Positions 34,101 through 41,757 of a stretch of DNA of 42,548 nucleotides are shown piece by piece. The position numbers were made by a program, and so were the translations under genes. The notes below the pieces were generated by a model, which made no database searches, was not told the DNA's origin, and was given only the letters and a program-made list of their open reading frames with translations. The stretch lies in assembly GCF_023264675.1 (NCBI RefSeq), contig NZ_JAHFVG010000050.1, forward strand, positions 1-42,548, read 5' to 3'. This stretch comes from Rhodococcus sp. (in: high G+C Gram-positive bacteria). GTDB lineage: Bacteria; Actinomycetota; Actinomycetes; Mycobacteriales; Mycobacteriaceae. Every line of letters starts with the position of its first letter. Positions within the stretch are counted from its first letter, which is position 1.

Positions 34101-37100
34101 AGGCGGCGGAGGCGGCGGAACCGTCGACGCTGCTGCGCTCGGCGAATTCACCGAGCACATCACCGGCCGCGACGGCGTACTCGCTTCGGCAGCACGGCTG
34201 GTGCTCGAGCAGCTCGGTCTCGCCGATGCACCCAACGCGTTGTCTGCGGAGAATCCGGATGCAGCACTCGTCGAACTCGTTGCCACCGAACTCGGTTCGG
34301 ACTGGCCGCGACTCGTCGCCCCGGCCTTCGATTCTCGTCGCGCAGTCCTGATCGACGACCGCTGGGCCACCGCCCGTGAGGACCTTGCCCGCCTGTGGCT
34401 CGGTACCGCAGGCGATCTGGCAGTCGAAAGCTTCGCCGGTGCAGGCAAAGCCGTCGCAGCGCAGGCGCAGTGGTGGAAGAACAAGGCCGACTACGAGGGC
34501 AAGACGGTGCTGGCGGAGACGTACAGCCGTATCGCTTCGATCGCGGTCGTCTCCGACGACAAGGGCCAGTGGTCCGACGAGGTCGCTGTCGTCACCGGAG
34601 GTAGCAAGGGCTCCATCGCAGCGTCCGTGGCCGCGAAGTTGCTCGGCGGCGGCGCGACGGTCTTCATCACCACCTCGAAGTTGAACGACGAGCGACTGTC
34701 CTTCTACCGCAGCCTCTACCGCGACAACGCTCGCGCCGGAGCCTCGCTGTGGATCGTGCCCGCGAACATCGCGTCGTACTCCGACGTCGATGCGCTCATC
34801 GAGTGGATCGGCAGCGATCAGGTCGACAACGCCGGTGGCGCGAAGACTCTCGTCAAGGCGGGAATCACCCCGACGATGCTGTTCCCGTTCGCCGCACCTC
34901 GCGTCGTCGGTGAACTGTCCGACGCCGGTGGCCGCGCCGAAATGGAGATGCGCGTCCTGCTCTGGTCGGTCGAGCGTCTCATCGGCGGACTGTCGAAGAT
35001 CGGCTACGACAGCGACATCGACACGCACCTGCACGTCGTGCTTCCCGGTTCCCCGAACCGCGGAATGTTCGGTGGCGACGGCGCGTACGGCGAATCGAAG
35101 GCAGCCCTCGACGCCATCGCGGCGAAGTGGGGCTCGGAGAAGAACTGGGCCGAGCGGGTCTCGATCGCCCACGCTCACATCGGGTGGGTTCGCGGAACCG
35201 GCCTCATGGGCGGCAACGACCCGATCGTCGAAGCGGTGGAAGCAGAGGGTGTTCGCACCTGGTCCACCGACGAGATGGCAACCGAGCTGTTGAAGCTGTG
35301 CGAGCCTGCGGCTCGCCGCCAGGCAGCGGAGGCACCTCTGCTCGCCGACCTGACCGGCGGCCTGGCCAACACCAAGCTCAACCTCGTCGAACTTGCACGA
35401 GAAGCTGCTGCGGCTGCCGCCGAGAAGGTGTCGGAGGAGGCCGACAGTTCGGTCATCGCCGCACTGCCCGCACCTCCCCGTCTTGCTGCGACCACGGCAC
35501 CGACGTGGCCGAAGCTCGATGTCGATCCGAAGGACCTGATCGTCATCGTCGGCGCCGGAGAGCTCGGACCGTACGGTTCGGCGCGTACTCGCTTCGAGAT
35601 GGAGGTCGACGAGCAGCTCTCGGCGGCAGGCGTTCTCGAACTCGCCTGGAACACCGGCCTCGTTGCCTGGGAGAACGATCCCAAGCCGGGCTGGTACGAC
35701 ATCGAGTCCGGTGACCTGGTGCCCGAGGAGGACATCGCCGACAAGTACCACGACATCGTCGTCGAGAAGTGCGGCATCCGTACCTACGCCGACGACGGCG
35801 CGATGGTCGGCAACTCCGCGCCGCTCATGACCTCGATCTTCCTCGACAACGACCTCACGTTCGTCGTCGGAACCGAGATCGACGCACGCTCGTTCGCTGC
35901 GGCGGACCCCGAGCACACGCTGATCACTCCGGTTCCGGATTCCGGTGACTGGCAGGTGACACGCAAGGCGGGCACCGAGATTCGCGTTCCGCGCAAGATG
36001 AAGCTCACCCGTACCGTGGGTGGACAGATTCCGACCGGATTCGATCCCACCAAGTGGGGCATCTCCGCCGACATGGCGAGCTCGATCGACCGTGTTGCAC
36101 TCTGGAACATCGTCACGACGGTCGATGCGTTCATCTCCTCGGGCTTCAACCCGTCGGAACTGATGCGCTGGGTCCACCCGACACTGGTGGCCAACACTCA
36201 GGGCACCGGCATGGGCGGCATGGAGTCGATGCGTTCGCTGTACATCGACACCCTGCTCGGCGATGCCCGCGCGAACGACATCCTGCAGGAAGCTCTGCCG
36301 AACGTCGTTGCTGCGCACGTGGTTCAGTCGTACATCGGTAGCTACGGCGCGATGGTTCACCCCGTTGCAGCGTGCGCAACCGCGGCGGTCTCCGTCGAAG
36401 AAGGTGTCGACAAGATCAAGCTTGGCAAGGCGCAGCTCGTCGTCGCCGGCGGCTTCGACGACCTGAGCACCGAAGGCATCATCGGCTTCGGCGACATGTC
36501 GGCCACCGCGGACTCGGCAGCGATGTCGGCCAAGGGAATCAGCGATCGCCGATTCTCACGGGCCAACGACCGTCGTCGCGGCGGATTCGTCGAGTCGCAG
36601 GGCGGCGGAACGATCCTGCTGGCCCGCGGAGATCTCGCGCTCGAAATGGGTCTGCCGGTTCTCGGTGTCGTCGCGTACGCCCAGTCGTTCGGTGACGGTG
36701 TCCACACCTCGATCCCGGCTCCGGGACTCGGTGCACTGAGCGCCGGTCGCGGCGGCAAGGACTCGACATTCGCCCTGTCGCTCAATGCTCTCGGGGTCAG
36801 CGCCGACGACGTCGCCGTCATCTCCAAGCACGACACCTCGACAGCAGCGAACGACCCGAACGAAGCTGAACTGCATACCCGCCTCGCCAAGGCCATCGGC
36901 CGCACCGACGGTGCACCGCTGTTCGTGGTCTCGCAGAAGAGCCTCACCGGACACTCGAAGGGTGGTGCCGCAGCCTTCCAGCTGATCGGTCTCTGCCAGG
37001 TGCTCGCGAACGGAGTCATCCCGCCGAACCGCAGCCTCGACTGCGTCGACGACAAGATGACCGGCTTCGAACACCTCGTCTGGGCACGGGAACCGCTTCG

Positions 37101-37455
37101 CTTCGGCGACGCGGTGCCGCTGAAGGCAGGTCTGCTCACCTCGCTGGGCTTCGGACACGTCTCCGGGCTCATCGCGGTGGTTCACCCGCAGGCGTTCATC
37201 GAGGCAGTACCGGCCGAGCGTCGGGCAGCCTATGTGGCTGCGGCCAACGAGCGTCGTATCGCCGGACAGCGCAGACTCATCTCCGCGATGGTGGGAGGTG
37301 ACGCTCTGTACGAACGTCCCGACGATCGCAGGCTCGGACACGACGGGACGCCCGCCAAGGCGTCGCGCGAGCTCGAAGCGGACGTTCTGCTCAACGAGGG
37401 TGCACGTCTCGGCGACGACGACGTCTACCGCTCGGGTCTGCCGGGGTGCAAGTAG
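28138..37455 (+). CDS. fas: Type I fatty acid synthase (single-chain, multifunctional)
   Basis: Makes long-chain acyl-CoA de novo from acetyl- and malonyl-CoA in the cytosol. Product of 3105 residues (M. tuberculosis Fas: about 3070). Order: acetyltransferase (Ser159, GHSQGL), enoyl reductase (about 420-760), dehydratase (His1262, GDHNPIHTS), malonyl/palmitoyl transferase (Ser1472, AGHSVGEYNAL), Ala/Pro linker (about 1767-1805), acyl carrier domain (phosphopantetheine Ser1843, DGVSSRRNQ), ketoreductase (about 2145-2390, VTGGSKGSIA) and ketosynthase (Cys2746, VAACATA; His2898; His2939, TGHSKGG). No catalytic residue is missing and there is no frameshift. The TTG at 28138 is chosen because AGAGGA precedes it and the product begins MTINES, like mycobacterial Fas (MTIHEH). 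acpS follows after two bases. Confidence 0.97.
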   Translation: MTINESTPSHGQGAGRSPKSGGGSRTLADRFAAGEPYALAFGGQGSPWLSSLEELARDSALEPELTDLVNEAASILAPVADDLLVVRSVGFDPIGWMLEQDLADDVDGGTAFGPSEAALTSAAVSLPGVFLTQVAALRALKLQGLDPAEAPPVAVIGHSQGLIAAESVKSNGLEDARLLAVAQLIGAAAGLVGRRRGIIGAADRAPMVAVANVEPERLQAIVDELSIEGAPERSAVLAIRNGRRRVVLAGPPAQIARVQEKCEQIAAAEEKERDAKKRGGAVFAPVFETLPVEIGFHHPALNDAVELVEAWAQRTGLDTVVARSLAQRILVDPVDWVTEVDGVVDAGADWILDLGPGDLLTRMTTPALRGQGVGIVAASTRGGHRNLLTPGAAPEVQPSWSEFAPKPVTLPDGRVVVETSFTKMTGRSPILLAGMTPTTVDAKIVAAAANAGHWAELAGGGQVTEDIFTDRVAELTQLLEPGRAVQFNSLFLDPYLWKLQLGGRRLVQRARAAGAAIDGVIVTAGIPELEEAVALIEELSEAGISYVSFKPGTVAQIRAVIRIANEVPSYQVNVHIEGGRAGGHHSWEDLDDLLIATYAELRARPNLVICVGGGIGTPERAAEYLTGTWSAVHGYPKMPLDGILVGTAAMATLEATTAPEVKQLLVDTPGTPDWVGAGTANGGMASGRSQLGADIHEIDNAASRCGRLLDEVAGDGEAVAKRREEIIAALDGTAKPFFGDVAGMTYQQWLTRYLDLAIGSDGHKEFDCGGEFNDAVSEATESVWLDVTWRTRFLEMLQRAEARLHPVDRGPIPTLFADIETLERPRAALRSLITQFPDATDVVLHPADITFFTSLCRMPGKPVNFVPVVDGDVRRWWRSDSLWQAHDPRYSADQVCIIPGTVAVAGITRVDEPVGELLDRFEKATADQLIAEGNAATSIASRRHAEIAPGLLGIVLTAPDVNWASRTTQNPVARLGDPAEWLVTSESVASHPQTGSSLTVLDSEHVELTVPLAPGKEVRIRLTVPASTIDGGAPVVTADDAQKAMSSLLGVAAGQELPKVKNGAARISLAWIPDMVADHAGVTGSGLPETLTVSGKAVPDVLVGACWPAVFAVLGSVQTAGKSASGHSAGSTPAIDVIEGMLDLVHLDHSVNLVGELPTDPSILVVKAEAGEVLDTDLGRVVEVTVEIGAALGEGLDAPAIATLVERFAIRGRTGKGELVDPARAGGSVSADAKDTPRRRRRQATMLAPRNMAAFAQVSGDHNPIHTSDPAALLAGLGSPIVHGMWLSAAAQQAVTAIDYADVKTPPRRLTAWTARFLGMVRPGAEIDVRVDRTGFDQGAELVEVSCRVAGELVMVATARTAAPKTVYAFPGQGIQRQGMGLDARSRSKAAREVWERADKHTRSALGFSILAVVRDNPTALKARGVTHKHPDGVLHLTQFTQVAMAVLGVAQVAELRESGAFVENSILAGHSVGEYNALAAVAGVLPLEAVLEVVFQRGSAMHALVPRDAAGRSNYRMAAIRPSQIGLADEDVQAFVAGVAEESGEFLEIVNLNLRGSQYAIAGTVDGLGELEKKIAIRRAEFGGKAAYVMVPGIDVPFHSTVLRGGVADFRSRLETLLPADLDPEILVGRYIPNLVPKPFSLERSFIQEIADLVPSEPLDGVLADFDSWAARPHDLCRVVLTELLAWQFASPVRWIETQDLLFGDESEGGLGVERFVEIGLSAMPTVANLATNTLKLPGRFGFPVEVLNVERDVAIVYGTDTDPAPADEVEESAPAESAAPAASAPAAAPAPAAAPSGGPRPDDIAFSAADATKILIGLWTKLQLDQIGPADTIEALCDGVSSRRNQLLVDLGSELALGAIDGAADADMGALSGTVNKLARTYKPFGPVLSDSINDHLRKVFGPSGRRPASIADRVKKTWELGDGWANHVTAEVALGTRDGASVRGGALGGLADGALADGNAVDTVIDQAVAAVAARRGVAVSLPQAGGGGGGTVDAAALGEFTEHITGRDGVLASAARLVLEQLGLADAPNALSAENPDAALVELVATELGSDWPRLVAPAFDSRRAVLIDDRWATAREDLARLWLGTAGDLAVESFAGAGKAVAAQAQWWKNKADYEGKTVLAETYSRIASIAVVSDDKGQWSDEVAVVTGGSKGSIAASVAAKLLGGGATVFITTSKLNDERLSFYRSLYRDNARAGASLWIVPANIASYSDVDALIEWIGSDQVDNAGGAKTLVKAGITPTMLFPFAAPRVVGELSDAGGRAEMEMRVLLWSVERLIGGLSKIGYDSDIDTHLHVVLPGSPNRGMFGGDGAYGESKAALDAIAAKWGSEKNWAERVSIAHAHIGWVRGTGLMGGNDPIVEAVEAEGVRTWSTDEMATELLKLCEPAARRQAAEAPLLADLTGGLANTKLNLVELAREAAAAAAEKVSEEADSSVIAALPAPPRLAATTAPTWPKLDVDPKDLIVIVGAGELGPYGSARTRFEMEVDEQLSAAGVLELAWNTGLVAWENDPKPGWYDIESGDLVPEEDIADKYHDIVVEKCGIRTYADDGAMVGNSAPLMTSIFLDNDLTFVVGTEIDARSFAAADPEHTLITPVPDSGDWQVTRKAGTEIRVPRKMKLTRTVGGQIPTGFDPTKWGISADMASSIDRVALWNIVTTVDAFISSGFNPSELMRWVHPTLVANTQGTGMGGMESMRSLYIDTLLGDARANDILQEALPNVVAAHVVQSYIGSYGAMVHPVAACATAAVSVEEGVDKIKLGKAQLVVAGGFDDLSTEGIIGFGDMSATADSAAMSAKGISDRRFSRANDRRRGGFVESQGGGTILLARGDLALEMGLPVLGVVAYAQSFGDGVHTSIPAPGLGALSAGRGGKDSTFALSLNALGVSADDVAVISKHDTSTAANDPNEAELHTRLAKAIGRTDGAPLFVVSQKSLTGHSKGGAAAFQLIGLCQVLANGVIPPNRSLDCVDDKMTGFEHLVWAREPLRFGDAVPLKAGLLTSLGFGHVSGLIAVVHPQAFIEAVPAERRAAYVAAANERRIAGQRRLISAMVGGDALYERPDDRRLGHDGTPAKASRELEADVLLNEGARLGDDDVYRSGLPGCK

Positions 37456-37457
37456 AT

Positions 37458-37850
37458 ATGGCGATCCTGGGAGTAGGTTTCGACCTGGTGACCGTGTCCG
37501 ACTTCGCCGAGCAGATGGAGAAGGCAGGCACGACGATGATCCGCGACAGCTTCACCGCGGGGGAGCGTCGTCACGCAGCAACGAAGAGTTCCGACCCGGC
37601 CCGCCACTACGCAGCACGGTGGGCCGCGAAGGAAGCAGTTCTCAAGGCCTGGGCGACATCACGGTTCGCCCGGCCGCCGCAGATCGGTGACAACCCGTAC
37701 CCGCTCATCGAGGTCGTCAACGACGCGTGGGGCAGGCCGTCCATCAAGCTGCACGGAATGGCCCTCGAGTTCCTGCCGACCGTGAAGATCCACCTCTCCT
37801 TGACCCACGACGGCGACATGGCTGCCGCAGTGGCGATCCTGGAGGAATGA
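37458..37850 (+). CDS. acpS: Holo-[acyl-carrier-protein] synthase
   Basis: Attaches 4'-phosphopantetheine from CoA to the carrier domain of the adjacent fatty acid synthase. Product of 130 residues with the magnesium-binding Asp9 in GVGFDLV and Glu59 in RWAAKEAVLKAW. The ATG at 37458 begins two bases after the fas stop; a GTG at 37446 inside fas is in frame but less like the family N-terminus (MAILGVGFDL, compare mycobacterial MGIVGVGIDL). The tight fas-acpS pairing is the same in M. tuberculosis (Rv2524c-Rv2523c) and ties the two gene products in one operon. A strong terminator follows. Confidence 0.96.
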   Translation: MAILGVGFDLVTVSDFAEQMEKAGTTMIRDSFTAGERRHAATKSSDPARHYAARWAAKEAVLKAWATSRFARPPQIGDNPYPLIEVVNDAWGRPSIKLHGMALEFLPTVKIHLSLTHDGDMAAAVAILEE

Positions 37851-37864
37851 GTTAGCTGACCGAG

Positions 37865-37899
37865 AACGCCGGTCCGCCTTCGGGCGGGCCGGCGTTTTT
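37865..37899. terminator. Strong terminator after acpS
   Basis: A 14-bp stem (37865-37878 with 37883-37896, one G-T pair) closes a TTCG tetraloop and is followed by a T run (37895-37899). Outer arms CCGAGAACG and CGTTCTCGG extend it. It lies 14 bases after the acpS stop and faces the converging TetR gene, so it may act in both directions. Confidence 0.93.
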
Positions 37900-37952
37900 G
37901 CGTTCTCGGTGTGGCCGGACCGAATGCGTCGTTCGGTCACAACGACGGCGGA

Positions 37953-38660
37953 CTAATCGACGACGGATGCGCCCGAGCGCCTGCTCTGCTTCTCGGCAAC
38001 GAGGAGGTAGGCCGTCATGATCTGCTTCAACTCGGCGACGGCGTCCTCGTGGCTCTGGCCGTCCTGGACGGAGAAGTTCAGCATCGAGTAGACGATGTGG
38101 ACCAGCACCTGGGCCATCAGGTTGCGTTTCGCCCTCGGGGTGCGCGGTGTCAACGGTCCGAGCATCTTCGCGACCTGGTCGGCGAATTCGCGTTCGTGGA
38201 TGACGCCCGTGGCGCGCGTGGACGGTGTCGACTGCATTGCCAGCCAGACTTCCCGGCGCGACGGATCCGACATCCACATTCCGGCCATGTGGTCGACGAA
38301 CTGGTTGAGGAACCGCAGCCAGTCGAGCGAAGGCACTTCGCCGTTGAATTCGGCAAGTTCCTGCTGAACGCCGACGAGGTCCTGACGGTTGAGCTCGCAC
38401 ACGATGACGTACTTGTTGGCGAAGAATTGGTAGAGAGTGCCGATCGGGAGTTCGGCGCGTGAGGCGACTTCCTCACAGGTGAACGATTCGAATCCGACGT
38501 CGCTCAGGAGATCGCGCGACGCGGCGAGCAGGGCGTCGAACTTGCGTTGGCTGCGTTCCTGCGTCGGGCGTCGACGCGGCATCAGCTCCTGAGTCTCCGC
38601 CGTCGATTCGAGCGCGGCGTCGAGACGTCTCGCGGATTGGGCACTTGCAGAGGACTCCAC
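37953..38660 (-). CDS. TetR-family transcriptional regulator next to fas-acpS
   Basis: Product of 235 residues. A low-complexity N-terminus (1-25) leads to a TetR helix-turn-helix (about 35-85: RKFDALLAASRDLLSDVGFESFTCEEVASRAELPIGTLYQFFANKY). The ligand domain is not recognised. It is not the FasR of M. tuberculosis (Rv3208) by my recollection of that sequence. Position suggests a role in lipid metabolism, but the gene only converges on acpS. On its other side it is divergent from the Hsp70-like gene across 270 bases that contain a perfect dyad. The GTG start has a TAGCCT -10 box six bases upstream. Confidence 0.87.
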   Translation of the reverse strand: MESSASAQSARRLDAALESTAETQELMPRRRPTQERSQRKFDALLAASRDLLSDVGFESFTCEEVASRAELPIGTLYQFFANKYVIVCELNRQDLVGVQQELAEFNGEVPSLDWLRFLNQFVDHMAGMWMSDPSRREVWLAMQSTPSTRATGVIHEREFADQVAKMLGPLTPRTPRAKRNLMAQVLVHIVYSMLNFSVQDGQSHEDAVAELKQIMTAYLLVAEKQSRRSGASVVD

Positions 38661-38666
38661 CCGCTC

Positions 38667-38672
38667 AGGCTA
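38667..38672 (-). promoter_or_regulatory. -10 box of a leaderless promoter (second TetR gene)
   Basis: TAGCCT on the minus strand is six bases before GTG 38660. Confidence 0.45.
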
Positions 38673-38796
38673 GCGGCCTGACGTGCTCCAACTCCACAAC
38701 CCGCGGTAACAGACACCGATCGGCGCGATAAGACTGTGAATCCACCACGAAGTTCAACATGAACCCTTGTAATCAGGTTGTGACAGGTAATAGGTT

Positions 38797-38815
38797 GTTT
38801 TCTAGTCAAGAAAAC
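38797..38815. promoter_or_regulatory. Operator-like dyad in the AT-rich gap before the Hsp70-like gene
   Basis: GTTTTCT-AGTCA-AGAAAAC is a perfect inverted repeat with 7-bp arms. It covers the expected -35 position of a promoter whose -10 would be TATGGT (38826-38831), so a bound protein should block it. The TetR regulator encoded just upstream in the other direction is the obvious candidate, by inference only. Confidence 0.6.
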
Positions 38816-38825
38816 ATTCATTAGG

Positions 38826-38831
38826 TATGGT
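38826..38831 (+). promoter_or_regulatory. Candidate -10 box for the Hsp70-like gene
   Basis: TATGGT at the right edge of an AT-rich stretch. It would give a leader of about 90 bases ending in AGGAG before the GTG at 38931. Confidence 0.35.
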
Positions 38832-38930
38832 TCACAGCGGAAGTTACGTTTTCGTGCAGGGTGTGCGTCGCCGATCTCGTTTCGGAGGCGCTCATGTCGG
38901 GAGCCTCACCCAAAGGCACAGGAGAATGAC

Positions 38931-40334
38931 GTGGCGACAATTGGTTTGTCGATCGAGTCCGGCGCATTGAACGCGGTCCTCTTCGATTCCGAAGAGGGTG
39001 CGGTGCTGGCGAGTCAGGCGACATCGCTGGACGGTGGTGAATCGTCGTCGTTGGTGACCGCAGTCGAGGCCATGAAGGCTGTTGCTGCACGTCGATCGGT
39101 CGCTGTCGACGGCACCGGCCTCGTGTACCGCTCCGAAGACGAGCGCACCCGATTTGCCGCGGCCATCGAGGGCAGTGCCCTCGCTGGAGTCACGCTCGTA
39201 TCGTCGTCCGCAGCGTTCCTTGGTTGGCTGGCGCGTTCTCCCGAATTCGTTTCTGCACGATGCGTCCTTCTCTACTACCTGGGCCCCAGCGGTGTATCGC
39301 TGTCCTTGGCCGACGCCGACAACGACAGTCTGTCGCCGCCGAAGACAGCGGCGCTCGACTCGATGAGCCCTGAGTGCATCGGCGGCACGGTGCCACTGGC
39401 CTGGGAGGTTCTCGATGCGGCCGGTCGCACACCGGATTCGGTCGCTTTGTTCGGTGATCGATCCGGAAACCAAGATCTGATCGACATCCTCGAACTCGGT
39501 CTCGGCGTTCCCGTCGTGCGTGTCGGTGGCTCGGACCACATTGCCGCGCGCGGGGCGAGTCTGTTGGCCGCAAACACCCAGCCGTCGCCGGCGCCGAAGG
39601 ATGCTGCTCCGGTCACGGTGGTGGATCTCGAGAAGGCGACACCCATCGTCGCCGCCCCGTCCGTGGCCAAGATACGGGCAGCTGCCGCACTGGCACCGAA
39701 AATCGCGGCGGTGCCCAGGATCTCGTCGTTGGTCTCTACGGTCCCCGCGGTCGACATCAAGCTCGCGACGGCGTCGACCCGACGGTCGATCCCGCGCAAG
39801 AAACTGGTGTTGACCGCTGCGCTTCTCGCAGCGGTGCTCTCGGGCGGCGTCGCCTTGGCGTCGACTCTTCCGAAAGATTCACCGACCGGCGCAGACCAGA
39901 ACAATGCGGTCGCCGCACCGACAACTGACATCGACACGTCCTTGACCGGTGCCACGCAACGCGTCGAGGTCACCTCGCCCGCTCCTCCAGTGGATCCAGC
40001 ACCCCCGGTGATCATCGATCCCGTCACCCAGCAACCGGTGGCCATCGACCCGGTCACCCAGCAGCCGGTATTCGCGCCCGCGCCGGTTCAGCCGTGGACG
40101 GTCGATCCGACGACAGCGGCGCGGTCACCGGAAGCGCTGACACCGATCCCGTCCGCGGCGATTCCGCCTGCCGCCGCTGTGGTGCCGCGTCCCACCGTCG
40201 ACCCGCCGGCATTTGCAGTGCCCACCATCATTCCCGAGGCAGGCAAGTCGGAGGAACAGCTGGAGCAGGAAGCGTGGGACCGTCACTGGCAGCACACAGC
40301 GCAGTGGTTGGAGCAGGAGATCGTCGGAAACTGA
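38931..40334 (+). CDS. Hsp70/actin-fold-like protein with one membrane helix and a proline-rich tail
   Basis: Product of 467 residues. Residues 1-215 look like a shortened Hsp70/actin-type domain: ATIGLSIESGALNAVLFD at the start and GGSDHIAARGASLLA at the end match the first and last nucleotide-site regions of actinobacterial Hsp70-like proteins. The middle phosphate loop is altered (YYLGPSGVSLSL in place of DLGGGT), so ATPase activity is doubtful. An Ala-rich linker, a basic stop (RRSIPRKK), a membrane helix (about 291-312) and a Pro/Ala/Thr-rich external tail follow. The tail holds two copies of IDPVTQQPV and an acidic C-terminus. The GTG start has AGGAG eight bases upstream. Function unknown; a cytosol-to-envelope sensing or scaffold role is only a guess. 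Confidence 0.75.
   Translation: MATIGLSIESGALNAVLFDSEEGAVLASQATSLDGGESSSLVTAVEAMKAVAARRSVAVDGTGLVYRSEDERTRFAAAIEGSALAGVTLVSSSAAFLGWLARSPEFVSARCVLLYYLGPSGVSLSLADADNDSLSPPKTAALDSMSPECIGGTVPLAWEVLDAAGRTPDSVALFGDRSGNQDLIDILELGLGVPVVRVGGSDHIAARGASLLAANTQPSPAPKDAAPVTVVDLEKATPIVAAPSVAKIRAAAALAPKIAAVPRISSLVSTVPAVDIKLATASTRRSIPRKKLVLTAALLAAVLSGGVALASTLPKDSPTGADQNNAVAAPTTDIDTSLTGATQRVEVTSPAPPVDPAPPVIIDPVTQQPVAIDPVTQQPVFAPAPVQPWTVDPTTAARSPEALTPIPSAAIPPAAAVVPRPTVDPPAFAVPTIIPEAGKSEEQLEQEAWDRHWQHTAQWLEQEIVGN
40014..40070 (+). repeat. Two-copy 30-bp in-frame repeat (IDPVTQQPV)
   Basis: Two 27-base copies (40014-40040 and 40044-40070) spaced by one codon encode IDPVTQQPV twice in the external tail of the Hsp70-like protein. 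The copies differ only at a few third positions. Confidence 0.85.
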
Positions 40335-40398
40335 GATCGCACGATGACACAATGATCGACGGACGATGAGCTGTCGAAGATGAGTGTCAGGAGTGTCG

Positions 40399-41757
40399 AT
40401 GTCCGATGTTGGTTCCCGTATCCGCGCGAGTGTTGCCGCCGATATGCCGCGCGCCCGGCGGGAGCTGGCCGAGTTGGTCACTTACCGGTCGGTGGCCGAC
40501 GAGCGCCAGTTCCCACGAGAAGAATGCGTCGGTGCTGCCGAGTGGGTGCGTGAGAAGTTCCTCGATGCCGGTATCGAAACGGTGGATCTGATCGACACGG
40601 CCGACGGCTCGATCGCTGTCGTCGGACACCGGAGCGCGCCGGCAGGGAAGCCGACAGTGCTGTTGTATTCGCATTACGACGTTCAGCCGCCGGGGGAGCG
40701 AACCCTCTGGGACAGTGAGCCTTTCGATCTGACCGAGCGTGATGGTCGGTGGTACGGCCGGGGTGCGGCGGATTGCAAGGGCAATCTCGTGATGCATCTG
40801 CTCGCGCTCAGGGCCCTCGGAGACGACGTGGGCGTCGGCATCACCGTGGTGTCGGAAGGTTCCGAGGAAATGGGCACGGGTGGACTGGAGAACCTCGTTC
40901 AGGAGCGGCCCGAGTTGTTCGCCTCCGACATCATCGTCATCGCGGACACGGGTAACGCCGAGGTCGGCAAACCCACCGTGACAACCACTCTGCGGGGAAT
41001 CGCCAATGTCGTGGTGCGGATCGACACTCTCGAGGGTGAGGTGCACTCCGGGATGTACGGCGGGCCTGCTCCCGACGCGTTGGCCGCGCTCATCCAGCTG
41101 TTATCCACGCTGCGGGACGAGCAGGGCAACAACGTGGTCGACGGCCTCACCTCCGATCAGCAGTGGGACGGCATCGACTACGAGCCGGCTCGCTTTCGAG
41201 CAGATGCGGGCGTTCTGGACGGTGTGGGTCTCGCGGGTTCGGCGTCGGTCGCCGATGCGGTGTGGGCGCGCCCGGCTTTGACGGTCTTGGGCATCGACTG
41301 CCCACCCGTGGTCGGATCGGCTGCAGCGATTTCTCCGACGGCATCTGCGCGTCTCAATTTGCGAGTTCCGCCTGGAATCGATGCGCAGGCGGCGCAGGAC
41401 GCGTTGGTGGCCCATCTGGAGGCACACGTGCCCTGGCAGGCTCGCATCGTCGTCGAACGTGAAGCGATCGGTTCACCGTTCAGGGCTCGGACGGACGGCC
41501 CGGGTTACGAGGCTCTGGGCGACGCACTGGCCGATGCTTTCGGCGAACCCGTCGCCTCTGCCGGACAGGGCGGATCCATACCGCTGTGCAACGTTCTGGC
41601 GCAAACGTTTCCGAACGCGGAGATCATTTTGATGGGTGTCGAGGAACCGCAGTGCAGAATCCACGCCCCGAACGAAAGCGTCGACCCCCGCGAGATCGAG
41701 AATCTCGCGGTGGCCGAAGCATTGTTCCTGCAGACGCTGGGGCGATCAGACCGATAG
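40399..41757 (+). CDS. M20-family metallodipeptidase
   Basis: Zinc-dependent di- or aminoacylpeptidase of 452 residues, the usual length. Metal-site motifs are His92 and Asp94 in LLYSHYDVQPPG, Asp125 in GRGAADCKG and the Glu pair 156-157 in SEGSEEMGTGG; the dimerisation domain begins near TTTLRGIANVVVRID. The counterpart is M. tuberculosis Rv2522c, in the same place between acpS and bcp. The ATG at 40399 is chosen because AGGAG precedes it at good distance; an in-frame ATG lies 15 bases upstream. The substrate is unknown. The last 12 bases overlap the 3' end of the converging bcp gene. Confidence 0.92.
   Translation: MSDVGSRIRASVAADMPRARRELAELVTYRSVADERQFPREECVGAAEWVREKFLDAGIETVDLIDTADGSIAVVGHRSAPAGKPTVLLYSHYDVQPPGERTLWDSEPFDLTERDGRWYGRGAADCKGNLVMHLLALRALGDDVGVGITVVSEGSEEMGTGGLENLVQERPELFASDIIVIADTGNAEVGKPTVTTTLRGIANVVVRIDTLEGEVHSGMYGGPAPDALAALIQLLSTLRDEQGNNVVDGLTSDQQWDGIDYEPARFRADAGVLDGVGLAGSASVADAVWARPALTVLGIDCPPVVGSAAAISPTASARLNLRVPPGIDAQAAQDALVAHLEAHVPWQARIVVEREAIGSPFRARTDGPGYEALGDALADAFGEPVASAGQGGSIPLCNVLAQTFPNAEIILMGVEEPQCRIHAPNESVDPREIENLAVAEALFLQTLGRSDR

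Noticed and set aside
33061..36360. Reading frame of 1099 codons antisense to fas, with others of 600-670 codons in the same region
   Set aside because: High-GC codon use of the real gene opens long frames on other frames and strands. These products have no recognisable domain and the sense gene is certain.
37953..38660. Naming the TetR gene beside acpS fasR
   Set aside because: The recalled sequence around the helix-turn-helix of M. tuberculosis FasR is different, so only the position suggests the name.
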